From Pseudarthrobacter phenanthrenivorans (GTDB lineage: Bacteria; Actinomycetota; Actinomycetes; Actinomycetales; Micrococcaceae), in assembly GCF_000813845.1 (NCBI RefSeq), contig NZ_JWTB01000014.1, forward strand, positions 62,001-126,000: a DNA stretch of 64,000 bases, written 5' to 3'. The stretch's first letter is position 1; each line of letters opens with the position of its first letter. This document shows, piece by piece, positions 17,648 through 25,341 of the stretch. The translations under genes and the position numbers were made by a program. The notes beneath the pieces were generated by a model. That model was not told where the DNA came from, did no database searches, and saw nothing but the letters and a program-made list of their open reading frames with translations.

Positions 17648-18075
17648 GGTCCGGACTGCGTGGCCTGTGCCGCCAGCAGAGGCAGGATGTGGTCCGTCAG
17701 CAGCGGGGCGAGGTCCCGGGGGAGGGGCGAACCCTTGGCCGGCCCGCTGAAGTCCAGCCAGCGGATCTCGGCGATTTCGGCCGCCGGGGTGGCCTGCCAC
17801 GTCCCCGGGGCGGTGAAGACGGTGGCTTCAATATCGGTGGCCGCCTCGTTCGCGGCGTCGGCGATCCAGACTCCCAGCAGTTCAAGCTCCTGGGGCCTGA
17901 CCACGATGCCCACCTCTTCGGCGAGTTCCCGGGCGGCGGCCTGGACGGCCGTTTCGCCGGGCTCGGGCTTGCCGCCCGGGTGCATGAACATGTCGGTGCC
18001 GCGTTTGCGCACGGTCAGAAGCCGACCGGCATCATCGAACACGCAGACGGCGGAGACCACGATCCGGTCCCTCAT
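17644..18075 (-). CDS. NUDIX hydrolase
   Basis: 143 residues from ATG at 18075. The full Nudix box GX5EX7REUXEEXGU is present as GKPEPGETAVQAAARELAEE followed by VGI (about residues 36-58). The family cleaves nucleoside diphosphates linked to another moiety; substrate unknown. The start overlaps the upstream DUF6314 stop as ATGA, so translation is coupled. Longer in-frame starts upstream exist but lie inside the DUF6314 gene. Confidence 0.9.
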   Translation of the reverse strand: MRDRIVVSAVCVFDDAGRLLTVRKRGTDMFMHPGGKPEPGETAVQAAARELAEEVGIVVRPQELELLGVWIADAANEAATDIEATVFTAPGTWQATPAAEIAEIRWLDFSGPAKGSPLPRDLAPLLTDHILPLLAAQATQSGP

Positions 18076-18548
18076 CCGGCCATCCTCGCCAGGTGGGATG
18101 TGAGCAGCAGGTCTTTGCGCGGGCCGGTCACGTCCCAGCTGTAGCTGAAAGCGTCCGGGCCCTCCCACAGGTAGGACACCCGGTAGGTGTCGGGGTCGCA
18201 CCAGTGGGCGTCCCGGCTGGCGTCCGGGGTGAAACCCATGCGGTGGAACGGCCTGCCGTCGGGAAAGAACACGTCCAGCGCATCCGGCCGTACCGCGGGT
18301 TTCAGGAGGTAGTCACGTGAGGCGGGTCCGGTGAAGGTAGGCCAGCGCATGGTGCCTTCCTCATGAAGGGTCAGGCCGCCGTCGTCCGTGGGGGTGAAAA
18401 GCACGACGCCGGTAAAGGCCCCGCGCGTGCCGTCCGACCTGTCCAGCAGGTTGCGCTCCACCCGCCAGCGGCCCGCGGGCAACGGCTGCCCGGCGTTGCT
18501 GCCCAGGAGGTAGTCGCGGAGGCTGGGCTCCGGCAAAGGAGAGTTCAA
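18072..18548 (-). CDS. DUF6314 family protein
   Basis: 158 residues. It contains GRWRVERNLLDR, GEVLFTPTDD-like sequence (GVVLFTPTDDGGL), and the C-terminal WCDPDTYRVSYLWEGPDAFS and VTGPRKDLLLTSHL. This is the DUF6314 fold, a small soluble beta-rich protein of unknown function. It is the first gene of a two-gene unit with NUDIX; the tRNA-Arg gene lies immediately upstream on the same strand. Confidence 0.8.
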   Translation of the reverse strand: MNSPLPEPSLRDYLLGSNAGQPLPAGRWRVERNLLDRSDGTRGAFTGVVLFTPTDDGGLTLHEEGTMRWPTFTGPASRDYLLKPAVRPDALDVFFPDGRPFHRMGFTPDASRDAHWCDPDTYRVSYLWEGPDAFSYSWDVTGPRKDLLLTSHLARMAG

Positions 18549-18549
18549 G

Positions 18550-18622
18550 TGCCCTCGATTGGAATCGAACCAACGACACCGGCTTTAGGAGAGCCGTGCT
18601 CTATCCACTGAGCTACGAGGGC
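18550..18622 (-). tRNA. tRNA-Arg (anticodon CCU)
   Basis: The reverse complement folds as a tRNA: acceptor GCCCTCG/CGAGGGC, D arm GCTCAGTGGATAGAGC, anticodon stem CGGCT/AGCCG with loop CTCCTAA (anticodon CCT), and T arm TTGGTTCGATTCCAA. The discriminator base is A and no CCA is encoded. It reads AGG codons. No integrase or repeated tRNA 3' end was seen, so it does not mark an integrated element here. Confidence 0.96.
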
Positions 18623-18705
18623 TGGCATCCGGGGGTTCGGCGGGGCCGGTCCGTCCGGACACGGTTACAAGCATACAAGGTACCGGCGCGTACTACGCTC
18701 AAGGC

Positions 18706-19497
18706 ATGAGTCCAGCCCCAACTGCCACTCCCGCCGCAGCCTTCATCCCGAACGTTGCGTCCACCCGGCAGTACATCGGCGCCTGGGCGGTGCTGAGCGT
18801 GCTGCAGTACTTCTTTGCGGAGGCCGCCGTGGCGATGGCCTGGGCCGGACCCCGTCCCTATGACCTGCGGACCGGATACATCAGTGACCTGGGCGCGTTG
18901 AGTTGTGGAATCTATGCCGGCCGGGAGGTGTGCTCGCCGCTCAACTGGCTGATGAACGCATCGTTCGTGGTCCAGGGCCTCGGGCTGCTGCTGGGGGCGG
19001 TGCTGCTGACCTCCGGGCTGCTGCGCGTGGCGGGCCGGCCCGGGACGCGCGTGGACTGGGGCCGCAGGAAACCGTGGATCGCGGCGACTGCGGTCCGGCT
19101 GCTCACAGGCGTTGCGGGGGCCGGAACGGTGGTGGTGGGACTGGTCCCTGAGGATGTCGGCTCGCCGTGGCATTACGCGGGCGCCGTAGCGTATTTCCTC
19201 ACCGGTGGCGCTGCCCTGCTGGTGCTTGGGCTGCTCTGGCTCCGGAAAACGGGAATGGCGTGGTTCCTCCTTGCCTGCGGCAGTGTGTCGCTGGCCGCGC
19301 TTGCCACCGGTGGCCTGACGCACATGATGGTTCCCGAGCCTGGCACCCTGGAACGGCTGATGGGTTATCCGGTCACCGTGGGAATGGCTGCCGCCGGGCT
19401 GGTCATTGCCAGCCGGGTGCACCGGCACCGGAAGCAGGTGAGGGCTGCGGCCCGCGCTGTTGCCCTGGCCGTCCACAATGGAGCTTCCCGCAGATAG
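18706..19497 (+). CDS. DUF998 domain membrane protein
   Basis: 263 residues with about six membrane segments (for example NASFVVQGLGLLLGAVLLTSG, GVAGAGTVVVGLVPED, and WFLLACGSVSLAALATGG). The sequence YISDLGALSCGIYAG near residue 50 and LVPEDVGSPWHYAGAV are characteristic of the DUF998 family, whose function is unknown. It sits alone, divergent from the tRNA gene. Confidence 0.83.
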   Translation: MSPAPTATPAAAFIPNVASTRQYIGAWAVLSVLQYFFAEAAVAMAWAGPRPYDLRTGYISDLGALSCGIYAGREVCSPLNWLMNASFVVQGLGLLLGAVLLTSGLLRVAGRPGTRVDWGRRKPWIAATAVRLLTGVAGAGTVVVGLVPEDVGSPWHYAGAVAYFLTGGAALLVLGLLWLRKTGMAWFLLACGSVSLAALATGGLTHMMVPEPGTLERLMGYPVTVGMAAAGLVIASRVHRHRKQVRAAARAVALAVHNGASRR

Positions 19498-19696
19498 GCC
19501 CCAATGGTCGCCAGCTGGATGGCTTTGCGATTCTTGACCATAAATTGAGCCCTTTTCAGCCCTCGGCCGGCTGGGTTGAGGCCTAGGCTTGCGCCATGTC
19601 GATGCCGTCTGCGGCCTCGCCGGTGGGGGACCGGTCCCAGCACCGTCGTTTGGCTGGCTCCACTCCTTCAGCACCTGCGCGTCCCGGGGCGCTTCC

Positions 19697-21055
19697 ATGA
19701 GTACCTACCTGGCGGAATCAACGCTTCGGGAGTCCGACGGCGGGAGCCGGCTTCTGCTCGAATCTGCACTGGGAGCCACCCCGAACGGTTTGGTGCAGAA
19801 TCCGAGTTTCTTCCGCGGATTTGCTGCCCGTCCGGACGTGGTGGCGAACGCCCTTCTTGCCGTGGCAGACGTCGCGGCGTCGAGGTACTTCGATGCGGCC
19901 TTCCGCCTCAGCGACGTCCTGGACCCAGTCATGACAGCCGGCGGAGACCGGCTGCGGTGCGAATCGTTCTCTGCCTGCAACGGTGTCTATGCGCGGCTCG
20001 ACCTCCTGGAGGCAGGCCTTGACGGGGGCGAGATTGGCTTCGGAACAACCAACGTGGACATCAACAGTGCCCTGCGGTCTGCACTGGCGAACGTCCACAG
20101 GAACGAGCTGCTGCACCTGGCTGTGGGCCGTGATGGGCTGCTGGTTTCCACCCCGGCAGAGAGCCACCTGGAGCGGAAAGTCGAACTCCCGGACCGGTGG
20201 GTGAGGGGTTTCGCCGAGACCCCCGGCATCGCTGCGGGAATGTCCCACTTGGCCACCATGGGCGGACCTGCCATGGCCCAGTTTCTGTCGTCTCTTCCGG
20301 CAGCGCGGCCGGGCCGCACACTTGTATTGCTGCCATCTGCACGAGGGTTCCGTGAAGTGACAACGGCAAGGCCGCACTCAGTAACCTTGGCCGGGACCGG
20401 ACGGCTGGCTGCGGCACGACGTGTCGCACGGTTTGCCACCCGCGTGGACATCTTCAAGCATGGCAGCGGTTCCAGTGCCTGGGTGTTCCAACTGCCCGGA
20501 GCCAACTTCACGCTGCTGCTTTCTCCTGCCGCGGCGCGGGGCTTTTCCGGGGAAGGCGGGATCCCCGAGTCGCTTGCGGCGCCCGGGGCGGAGGCTGACG
20601 GGCAGACTGTGCTGAAGTTCCTGTCATGGCACTCCGTTGTTTCCGCCGGTGAGCTCCAGGCGAAGACAGGGTTGGCTGCGCCCCGGATTAACCATGGACT
20701 TGCCTATTTGGGCGCCTCCGGCAAAGTCGGATTCGATCTGTATGAGGGGGAGTACTTCCACCGGGAACTGCCGCTGGACCGGAAACGCACTGTGAAGGAC
20801 TACCCAAGGCTTGCGGCTGCCCGCAGCGTCCTTGCCGGCGGAGGCGTGGTACGCAGGGAGCACTGGTGGGAAGTCCGCAGTACTGCAGGAACCTATGCGT
20901 ACCGGATCAGCGGGTCTGACGGGTCCTATCGGTGTACGTGTCCCTGGTGGATGGACAACCGGGGGTCCAGGGGACCCTGCAAACACGTGCTGGCCGTCCG
21001 GCTGCACCTGCTGGACGCTGGCGGGAACCGGGAGGGTGATCTCTATGGCGATTGA
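19697..21055 (+). CDS. SWIM zinc-finger domain protein
   Basis: About 452 residues from ATG at 19697; a TTG 108 bases upstream in frame is an alternative. The bulk (residues 1-400) is uncharacterised. Near the C-terminus (about 413-435) is a SWIM finger: YRCTCPWWMDN with CxC, then PCKHVLAVRLHLL with CxH. SWIM domains bind zinc and are thought to bind DNA or protein. The stop overlaps the following large gene by 11 bases, so the two form a unit. The pairing recalls uncharacterised actinobacterial SWIM operons. Confidence 0.85.
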   Translation: MSTYLAESTLRESDGGSRLLLESALGATPNGLVQNPSFFRGFAARPDVVANALLAVADVAASRYFDAAFRLSDVLDPVMTAGGDRLRCESFSACNGVYARLDLLEAGLDGGEIGFGTTNVDINSALRSALANVHRNELLHLAVGRDGLLVSTPAESHLERKVELPDRWVRGFAETPGIAAGMSHLATMGGPAMAQFLSSLPAARPGRTLVLLPSARGFREVTTARPHSVTLAGTGRLAAARRVARFATRVDIFKHGSGSSAWVFQLPGANFTLLLSPAAARGFSGEGGIPESLAAPGAEADGQTVLKFLSWHSVVSAGELQAKTGLAAPRINHGLAYLGASGKVGFDLYEGEYFHRELPLDRKRTVKDYPRLAAARSVLAGGGVVRREHWWEVRSTAGTYAYRISGSDGSYRCTCPWWMDNRGSRGPCKHVLAVRLHLLDAGGNREGDLYGD

Positions 21056-23717
21056 GGAGCGCGCCGATCCGACAGCAGTGCAGGTCATCCGGCGGCTTGT
21101 CACACAGGATGACCGGAAAGCGGTGCCGGAGTACATCAGGAACCTTACTTCGTCCGATCTGAAGGAAGCCACCGCCTGGTTTGCAAAAAGCGGCCGCACC
21201 CTCCTTCGGGATGATACGGACTACCGCTCCGTGGGCAACATAACCATGGAGAACCTTTACGCCAACCTCAGCATCAGGGACGTGGTCACGGTTATGGCCA
21301 GTTCTCCGCGAAATGCTGCGCGGCTCCTGCCCTGGCGAAGTCTGGCTTCGAGCAAGAGCCAAGCTGTCCTGCTGCTGGTCGATGCCATGGTGGCGAAGGG
21401 CGAAGCATGGTGCCGGGAATTTGTGGCAGCAGCGATCGTCCGGAATGCAACAGCGGAACGGGAGACGGCCGCCGCCGTCATCCGCCATTGCCTGCCGCTA
21501 ATTCTCCATTTCAATATCCCCACCATGGATTTGGAGGCATATCCCCGCCTGTGGGCTTTTTATTATGGCTGCCTCCGGCAGGTCCACGAGGTTTGGGACG
21601 AGGATGCTGCCCGGACGTACGAATATCCCAGCTGGGGAGGGCTCCAATTCCGTATCGGTCCGGCAGGATGCTGCGAGGTTCTGCCACGTACCCAGACACA
21701 GCTCATGGACCTTTTCGACCTCGATGACACTGCACCCGACGCCTTGATTCGCTGTTTCGACACTGCCGACGCGCTCGCCCCTTTGAAGGATTCCGGGGTT
21801 GGCGCCGCCCTTTGTGGCTATGTGCAAAGGGGAACGCTGACCCGCGCCGACGTACTTTGCCGCGTTGAAACGGCCCTGTCACGCTGCGACGGAACCCCCA
21901 ACCAACGCCTGCTGGCCGAAGTCCTGAACGCCTTGAAACCGACGCAGGAAGAAACAGGCAGGATCATCCCCCTCCTGCTCTCGGTGGTGGCAACGGCGCC
22001 CGGATTCATGTCTTTCCTGGCGTTGGAACTCCTCTTGGGGGCCCCGATGAGCGGAAGTGACCTGCAGGAACTCAGCAGCGCAGTGTTTGCAAGAAGCGAG
22101 AAGAAGCCGCAGGTATTTTTGGTCCGGCATCTAAAGGCACTCCAGCCAGCCGAAGGTTGCGACGGCGTTCTGCGGATGTGCTGGGAGGCCGCAGCCGGAT
22201 CCGCTGACCTCAAAATCCGGTCAATGGCGGAAAAGGTGCTGGGTGTTCCCGCCATTGTCATCCGGGAAGACCCACTTTCAGGGCAGTCGCTGTGGGCTCC
22301 GGATACGGTGGAGCAGCCGTTCATTCCACCGTACGTGGCGCCCGAGGTGAACCTTGAATTCCCGCTTCCCTGGTGGGACCGGCATTCACGGCACACGGTG
22401 GTTGAGGAGCAGTACCTGGACCGGTTCCTTCGTTCGGCCTTTCATGCTCCCCGGGAAGTACGCGAGTGGTACGGTCGCCGTCATCCGCTGACCGACCCGC
22501 AATTCGTGGGCCCTGCCCCGCGGCTGCCGGATCAACTCGCATACCCGGACCCGGAAACTGTTGTGAAGCTGTGGGCGTCAAATGGGTGGGACGTGGCCGC
22601 TCATCATTTTCTTACCGCCAAAGTGCGAAGTGCGCGCTCCGGGCCTTTCGACCCGTTTGACTGGTTCTCCCGTCTCGACGCCCTCTCCGCAATCCGCGTC
22701 TTCCGCCATAGCGAATTGGCCCTCCAGGCCGGCAGCGTCCCGTATTCCCTCGCTACGCCCAGCTACTCCGATTTCCGCGTCGACCTGGGCCGACTGGTGT
22801 CGGTGCTCAATCTCTATGCGCGCGAAGGTTGGCAGTACGGGGAAGCGGACTTCTTCCAGGCACTCCTGCGTCTGGGGCCAACGGACGGGGAACTGGCATC
22901 GAGCCTTCCCGACATCCCAGTGGGCCCCCTCGGCGGCGCCGACAACCCGGAACGGCAGGCCGGAAGAATACTCCGGGATTGGGTCGCAGGAGGCGGCTTT
23001 ACGCCTCCGGCCGTGAACAAAGCACTGGTCCTGCCAGTTCCGCTGGACCGGTTCCCGTCCCTTCCCCAGGAGCTGCTGTCACCAGACCTATGGGGCGGCG
23101 GTGGCAAGGAGTGGCCACGGGGCAGTTGGCTGGAGGTCGCCACCATCGTGCCCTTCTGGCCGGACCTGGGCGCCGTCTGGCACCGCGAACGGGCAGTCCA
23201 CGACGGGCTGGTATGCCGGCGTAATGGGGAACTGGCAGGCGCAACCGCTGGTGGAATCGGTCTCTGGACCCACGAGTGGCTGATTACGCAACTCGCTGCC
23301 AGCGAGCCGACAGATGCCGTTGGCACTGCACTGGAGCTGGCGAAGAGGGGACTGCTGCTCGCAGACCAGCTGGCCCAGGCGGCCCGAAACCAGTTGAATG
23401 TCGGCGGGCTCGCCGTGGGGCGGCTTACCCGCAACCTGGCGTTGGTGGCGTACGAAGGGCATCTGGACAGGGTTTGGCCCGCGCTGACTGCCTTGGCCGA
23501 GGTTGCCGCAGCACGGCCACGGCTGCCTGCCGGTACCGACGAGCTCTTGGCCACCTGCACTGAGTTGTGGGCAGCAATTCCACGCGGGCAGAGGACACCG
23601 GCAAACGTGCCGGCGGAATTTGTTGCCGCCGTGCTGAAGGTGGCGGGATCTAAAAGCGGAACGAAAAGCGCGCTGGAAGCGAAACGGCTCGCAGCGGACA
23701 TGGGGATCAACGCTTAG
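21045..23717 (+). CDS. Large uncharacterised protein translated with the SWIM protein (DUF6493-like)
   Basis: 890 residues; ATG at 21045 with GGAGGG 8 bases upstream, inside the end of the SWIM gene. No membrane segment or nucleotide-binding motif is visible. The N-terminal half is helical and HEAT-like in appearance (many Leu/Ala-rich helices, for example AYPRLWAFYYGCLRQVHEVW). The C-terminal third (DLGRLVSVLNLYAREGWQY, then GGIGLWTHEWLITQLAASEP) resembles DUF6493-type proteins that accompany SWIM proteins; that name is from memory. Function unknown. Confidence 0.7.
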   Translation: MAIEERADPTAVQVIRRLVTQDDRKAVPEYIRNLTSSDLKEATAWFAKSGRTLLRDDTDYRSVGNITMENLYANLSIRDVVTVMASSPRNAARLLPWRSLASSKSQAVLLLVDAMVAKGEAWCREFVAAAIVRNATAERETAAAVIRHCLPLILHFNIPTMDLEAYPRLWAFYYGCLRQVHEVWDEDAARTYEYPSWGGLQFRIGPAGCCEVLPRTQTQLMDLFDLDDTAPDALIRCFDTADALAPLKDSGVGAALCGYVQRGTLTRADVLCRVETALSRCDGTPNQRLLAEVLNALKPTQEETGRIIPLLLSVVATAPGFMSFLALELLLGAPMSGSDLQELSSAVFARSEKKPQVFLVRHLKALQPAEGCDGVLRMCWEAAAGSADLKIRSMAEKVLGVPAIVIREDPLSGQSLWAPDTVEQPFIPPYVAPEVNLEFPLPWWDRHSRHTVVEEQYLDRFLRSAFHAPREVREWYGRRHPLTDPQFVGPAPRLPDQLAYPDPETVVKLWASNGWDVAAHHFLTAKVRSARSGPFDPFDWFSRLDALSAIRVFRHSELALQAGSVPYSLATPSYSDFRVDLGRLVSVLNLYAREGWQYGEADFFQALLRLGPTDGELASSLPDIPVGPLGGADNPERQAGRILRDWVAGGGFTPPAVNKALVLPVPLDRFPSLPQELLSPDLWGGGGKEWPRGSWLEVATIVPFWPDLGAVWHRERAVHDGLVCRRNGELAGATAGGIGLWTHEWLITQLAASEPTDAVGTALELAKRGLLLADQLAQAARNQLNVGGLAVGRLTRNLALVAYEGHLDRVWPALTALAEVAAARPRLPAGTDELLATCTELWAAIPRGQRTPANVPAEFVAAVLKVAGSKSGTKSALEAKRLAADMGINA

Positions 23718-23741
23718 CAGTGCCGCCCGGGGAACTGCGGC

Positions 23742-24368
23742 TTAGTGGTCTTTCCGCGTCCGCCTGTTGAGGAGAACTACTGCAGCTCCGGCCAGCAGGC
23801 TCAGCACCAGAAGCACCCAGCCTGCGATGGTGAGGCCGGACGCCATAGCCACCTGGCCGGCGTCGGGACCTTGCGTGCCCAGCATGGCATCAATGGCCAC
23901 ATTGCCCCACAGCCGAACCACCACGAACAGCAGGGGCAACGCCCAAAGCGCCCAGCGCAGTGCCTTCCGCGCAACGTTGGTGCCGATGAGCAGAAGCCAG
24001 GTGAAGCCGAAGATCAGCGGGAACAGGGTCCCGGCGGTCTTGTGGACATAGTTCAGCTGGCCCAGCGCATCGCTGTTCATCACGTCCTGCAGCCGGCTGA
24101 TGTAGGCGGGATCGAAGCCGCCCACCAGCGAATCCGGCATGGCCAGTCCTTGGGTGAGTTGCGTGAGCTGGTCCAACGTCAGCAGGTGCAGGTACCAGAA
24201 GAGGAACAGGCTGGCCACGACGCCGGCGATGACGATCAGGTTGCTGTTGCCCTGCGCCTTTTCCGGCGTGCGCTCCGTGCTGGGGTTGACCACCGGCGGC
24301 AGGTGATGCTGGGGCACCACCGCGTTGGCGCCGTGTTTCTTGATCCGCTGGGCAGGGGTTTTGGCCAT
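23742..24368 (-). CDS. Four-pass membrane protein of unknown function
   Basis: 208 residues from ATG at 24368 (MAKTPAQRIKKHG); longer starts upstream are less likely because they run into the divergent promoter region. Hydrophobic segments are near LIVIAGVVASLFLFWYLHLL, TLFPLIFGFTWLLLIG, WALWALPLLFVVVRLWG and GWVLLVLSLLAGAAVVLL. The N-terminus is basic. No family was recognised. It ends 24 bases from the convergent large gene and starts 32 bases from the divergent phosphatase. Confidence 0.7.
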   Translation of the reverse strand: MAKTPAQRIKKHGANAVVPQHHLPPVVNPSTERTPEKAQGNSNLIVIAGVVASLFLFWYLHLLTLDQLTQLTQGLAMPDSLVGGFDPAYISRLQDVMNSDALGQLNYVHKTAGTLFPLIFGFTWLLLIGTNVARKALRWALWALPLLFVVVRLWGNVAIDAMLGTQGPDAGQVAMASGLTIAGWVLLVLSLLAGAAVVLLNRRTRKDH

Positions 24369-24400
24369 GGCACCATTATCCCGCCCCATAAACTGAAGCC

Positions 24401-25231
24401 ATGACCACTGGCCGACACAGCGCAGCTGTTCTTGACCCATCCCTGGACGACTACGAACTGGCGGCGGCCCTGGTCCGTGAAGCCGGGCAGCTGGCGCTCC
24501 TCATGCGCATGGCCGGCCTGCAGTCTGAACAGAAGACGTCAGTCTCAGACGTCGTGACCGCGGCGGACCACGCAGCCGAGGCCTACGTGCTGGAGCAGCT
24601 GCAGCGCTGCCGGCCGGAAGACGGCATCCTGGGGGAGGAAGGGACCGCCGTCCAAGGCGCCAGCGGCCGCACCTGGGTCATCGACCCCGTGGATGGCACC
24701 TACAACTTCCTGCACGGCTCAACCTACTGGTGCTCCGCGATCGCCCTCAAGGACCGCGACGATGTGATGTTGGGTGCCATCTTCCAGCCCGAGGAGGACA
24801 AGCTGTGGCTGGGCGGCCGCGACCGGCGGGCCACCCTGAACGGGGATGTCCTGACCGTATTCAGCGACGACGGCGGCAGGCGTAACGGCACCAGCGTCGC
24901 CGAGCTTGGTGCGGCCACCTACATCCACCCCACCTGGCTGATGGACCCCCTGTGCGCCATGCCGTGGCATGCGGCGGCCACATCCGCAGCCTCCCTTCGC
25001 ATGCTTGGGTCCGGTTCGTGCGATTTGGGCCGGGTGGCGGACGGGCAGCTGGGGTGCTGGTTCCAGCACAGCTGCCCGGAATGGGACTGGCTGCCGGGCA
25101 AGGCGATCGTCCGGGCGGCAGGCGGCGCCGTGGACACGGTCCGGGTGAACGGGCTGGAGTGGTTCCTGGCAGGAGGTACGACGGCGGTGCGCCAGTTGCG
25201 TGCCGCCCTTGAGTCAGCGTCAGTGGCCTAG
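24401..25231 (+). CDS. Inositol-monophosphatase-family phosphatase (possibly histidinol-phosphatase)
   Basis: 276 residues. The lithium-sensitive phosphatase motifs are present: DVVTAADHAAE, ILGEEG, WVIDPVDGTYNF and the C-terminal CPEWDWLPGKAIVRAAGG. The family dephosphorylates myo-inositol phosphate, histidinol phosphate, PAP or fructose bisphosphate. The sequence alone does not decide among these. It stands apart from the iol locus, so inositol catabolism is not implied. Confidence 0.88.
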   Translation: MTTGRHSAAVLDPSLDDYELAAALVREAGQLALLMRMAGLQSEQKTSVSDVVTAADHAAEAYVLEQLQRCRPEDGILGEEGTAVQGASGRTWVIDPVDGTYNFLHGSTYWCSAIALKDRDDVMLGAIFQPEEDKLWLGGRDRRATLNGDVLTVFSDDGGRRNGTSVAELGAATYIHPTWLMDPLCAMPWHAAATSAASLRMLGSGSCDLGRVADGQLGCWFQHSCPEWDWLPGKAIVRAAGGAVDTVRVNGLEWFLAGGTTAVRQLRAALESASVA

Positions 25232-25341
25232 GCATTTCGCTGCCCTGACATGGGCGCTTACGGTTTTGGCCGGTGGATAAGGGCTGGTAATCCACAGGCT
25301 GGAAGGCGTTGTCGGTCCCACCGCCTAGACTTGTAGGCACC

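Noticed and set aside
18550-18622. tRNA-Arg as an integration site for a mobile element
   Set aside because: No integrase, no direct repeat of the tRNA 3' end was noticed, and flanking genes look chromosomal.
24401-25231. Inositol-monophosphatase family gene as part of inositol catabolism
   Set aside because: It is 18 kb from the iol locus and the family also includes histidinol-phosphate and PAP phosphatases.
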